NCBI GenBank assembly: GCA_015522385.1
Contig: WAMJ01000118.1
Span: 1 to 7,447 of the forward strand
DNA from: Candidatus Heimdallarchaeota archaeon
GTDB taxonomy: Archaea; Asgardarchaeota; Heimdallarchaeia; Heimdallarchaeales; Kariarchaeaceae
Direction: 5' to 3'
DNA length: 7,447 nucleotides
The position numbers were made by a program, and so were the translations under genes. Below the pieces are notes generated by a model, which ran no database searches, had not been told where the DNA came from, and saw only the letters and a program-made list of their open reading frames with translations. This document shows positions 7,001-7,447 of the stretch, in pieces. How positions within the stretch are numbered: the stretch's first letter is position 1; each line of letters starts with the position of its first letter.

Positions 7001-7447
7001 AGCTACGGGATACATGTACTTTAGAGCATATCGTCCAGATGGAACCCTAATTTCTGAATACAACTCAGGAGAGAACAGTCTCGCCTCCGCAACAGAAAAC
7101 CTTGTCTTTACCGTTTCAAAGGATCAGGTCTCAGGTGACCTGACATTACAAATTTCAGGTTCGGAGAGTAAGAGCTTCACGTACACTGGAGTAGGAGATT
7201 GGAACAAGGTTAATTTAGCAGTATTACTTCATCATAGCTACTATACTAGCTCTACATACATAAAATATGACAACTACGTGGAGTCTCATCTTGGATCAAC
7301 CACCGGTCCCACCAACTCACCCAAATACGTCGACGGAATCGCTGGTCAGGCAATCCAGTTCAACAAGGATAACCTTGACAACGGAAATTCGGCCAATGAC
7401 TACACAGTCCAGACCTCGTCAATGCTCGCTGCTATTTCGCACGACAT
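4062..7447 (+). CDS. Secreted caspase-like (clan CD) cysteine peptidase with multiple lectin-like beta modules, 3' end outside window
   Basis: The frame is open for 1128 codons from the ATG at 4062 to the right edge. Residues 1-28 form a signal peptide (basic start, core FYFLALVSILVIG, likely cleavage after VIA). Residues about 185-355 look like a clan CD caspase-type domain: first strand GLVVFVSD (190-197), a TPDNI-helix segment (239-250), then ITFVTHG with His266 and, 52 residues on, YTNIHAC with Cys318. Hydrophobic strand-His-Gly and hydrophobic strand-x-Ala-Cys are the signature of that clan. The rest is beta-rich. One concanavalin-like module spans about 501-675 (opening EEFDRLPNGW), a jelly-roll or carbohydrate-binding-like module about 687-830 (ending VLFDSVYIAD), a second concanavalin-like module about 885-1075 (opening DDFNDGMLNSAW), and from 1088 VDGIAGQAIQFN resembles the start of a LamG domain. 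The likely place is the cell surface or medium. Substrate and C-terminal anchor are unknown. The 3' part is more AT-rich than the 5' part. Confidence 0.85.
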   Translation, partial: MIKISKNHFYFLALVSILVIGEIAPVIADTTSESKFPQVDINDLPNPRKAINVIQGTESSVVLDERVNYERTRFYVKDGESEEQNILRIRDSGSNIEDYNIENKQQVVVRSVVQTVLEQKSNIEENVITDEVNSYKVPGLLNVIHSINTTGASRTYLDSEREDYTLDGTQIVQELVDEADDVLQSRKSFGLVVFVSDYKNRGIEKLTSNKVWRQTYSRLQEWLTETSDYSVMLVNEYATPDNIMGLLAAAQQNPEIFSMGITFVTHGVNSVYGHGVLIHQDGKPRQLRVTDGRIFSAALNKTGVEKLSKMTYTNIHACYSVDEHQEYGEDSVLGFFEKQNPEQTLTGYRGLTYLNTRFVLSLESLLASGTYVFPTRTEVTPIELNYDDGNITSPLGRFNLKTVRTYTISYEDGDLPREYFEKFEGDESLYVNDINRSPAPEGKTSSVYTDISVYENLGVAPPSYFPVDGATYSFENHKTGAWSTITADNDDQYFYFSKGAYQGFQEEFDRLPNGWLSSNAVFTDGYLVLGSSGGWDYVREQGVTRRPLNVRASITFKFDKTNTGTNYFILQGDRISSLASSSESRRFGFYFSGSTLYAYNKGTLDYGKSITLVAERQYIATIEVLGGVATMTLTTPEDNDYIESFNIFGIGDMVNPYVYLSSNGRVMSVDMYKVEPIVQASSVQPYLNEVYEDFDVGTMRLSGNGGTTSVTSDRTNGLRAVQAGSTSNPDWLKVNPVPIDDSNRYLVFNAKIPSSATTVKIQFKAGISTYTIQPWSTLPTDEFVYIKDNLWHTYIIDVYYRFGIIDPISQISFQAEGGTVLFDSVYIADSLAGARSMVRNSYQTDDMNLIQNPLSSYDQSFEGSLGSTTFYGDGGWVTSSSTTSWTDDFNDGMLNSAWSKIPEASVDLVEQNGRLEMIKTGSSSGWKAAQIEKAVTASNFVSISLDVKIYFPKMGISLLRGFYPDGKEAWRIQVGDSWTGATGYMYFRAYRPDGTLISEYNSGENSLASATENLVFTVSKDQVSGDLTLQISGSESKSFTYTGVGDWNKVNLAVLLHHSYYTSSTYIKYDNYVESHLGSTTGPTNSPKYVDGIAGQAIQFNKDNLDNGNSANDYTVQTSSMLAAISHD

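Overview
The window looks archaeal. The evidence is promoter architecture: an A-rich BRE-like stretch plus TATA element about 25-35 bases upstream of four start codons, with almost no room for a leader. There are no bacterial -35/-10 patterns, there is one GTG start, and one Shine-Dalgarno sequence sits inside an operon. Base composition is mixed: AT-rich membrane-protein genes and spacers beside a GC-richer secreted-protein gene. An uncultivated archaeon with large modular surface proteins (Asgard or a similar lineage) would fit, but no lineage marker is present and I do not assign one. No rRNA, tRNA, insertion sequence or CRISPR array was seen.

Left half, minus strand (1-3354): three tandem units of a two-gene membrane cassette, transcribed right to left. 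Unit 1 is a 362-residue protein (2266-3354) overlapping a small four-helix membrane protein (1809-2276). Unit 2 is a shorter paralogue of the large protein (693-1265) overlapping a second small four-helix protein (274-696). Unit 3 is only the first 33 codons of a third large paralogue (1-101). The large proteins share a gap-free N-terminal block of about 29 residues (MG[FL]-x5-[VI]D-x-L-[YF]-T ... [PS][WL][VI]S). Units 1 and 2 also share a five-helix C-terminal region. Unit 2 lacks about 175 residues from the middle of unit 1, and that extra segment includes a GC-rich amphipathic stretch. Each unit has its own apparent promoter with nearly the same distance to the start codon. The stop-start overlap inside each complete unit suggests the two products are made together and may form a complex. 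I recognise neither family.

Middle (3355-4061): a 707-base AT-rich divergent spacer with short tandem decamers and a clear TATA box for the rightward gene.

Right half, plus strand (4062 to the right edge): one reading frame, open for 1128 codons and cut by the window end. It encodes a secreted multidomain protein: signal peptide, a caspase-like clan CD cysteine-peptidase domain with a visible His266/Cys318 pair, then several beta-rich modules of concanavalin/LamG or carbohydrate-binding type. A surface or extracellular protease with adhesive modules is the simplest reading. Whether it works with the membrane cassettes is unknown; only divergent adjacency links them.
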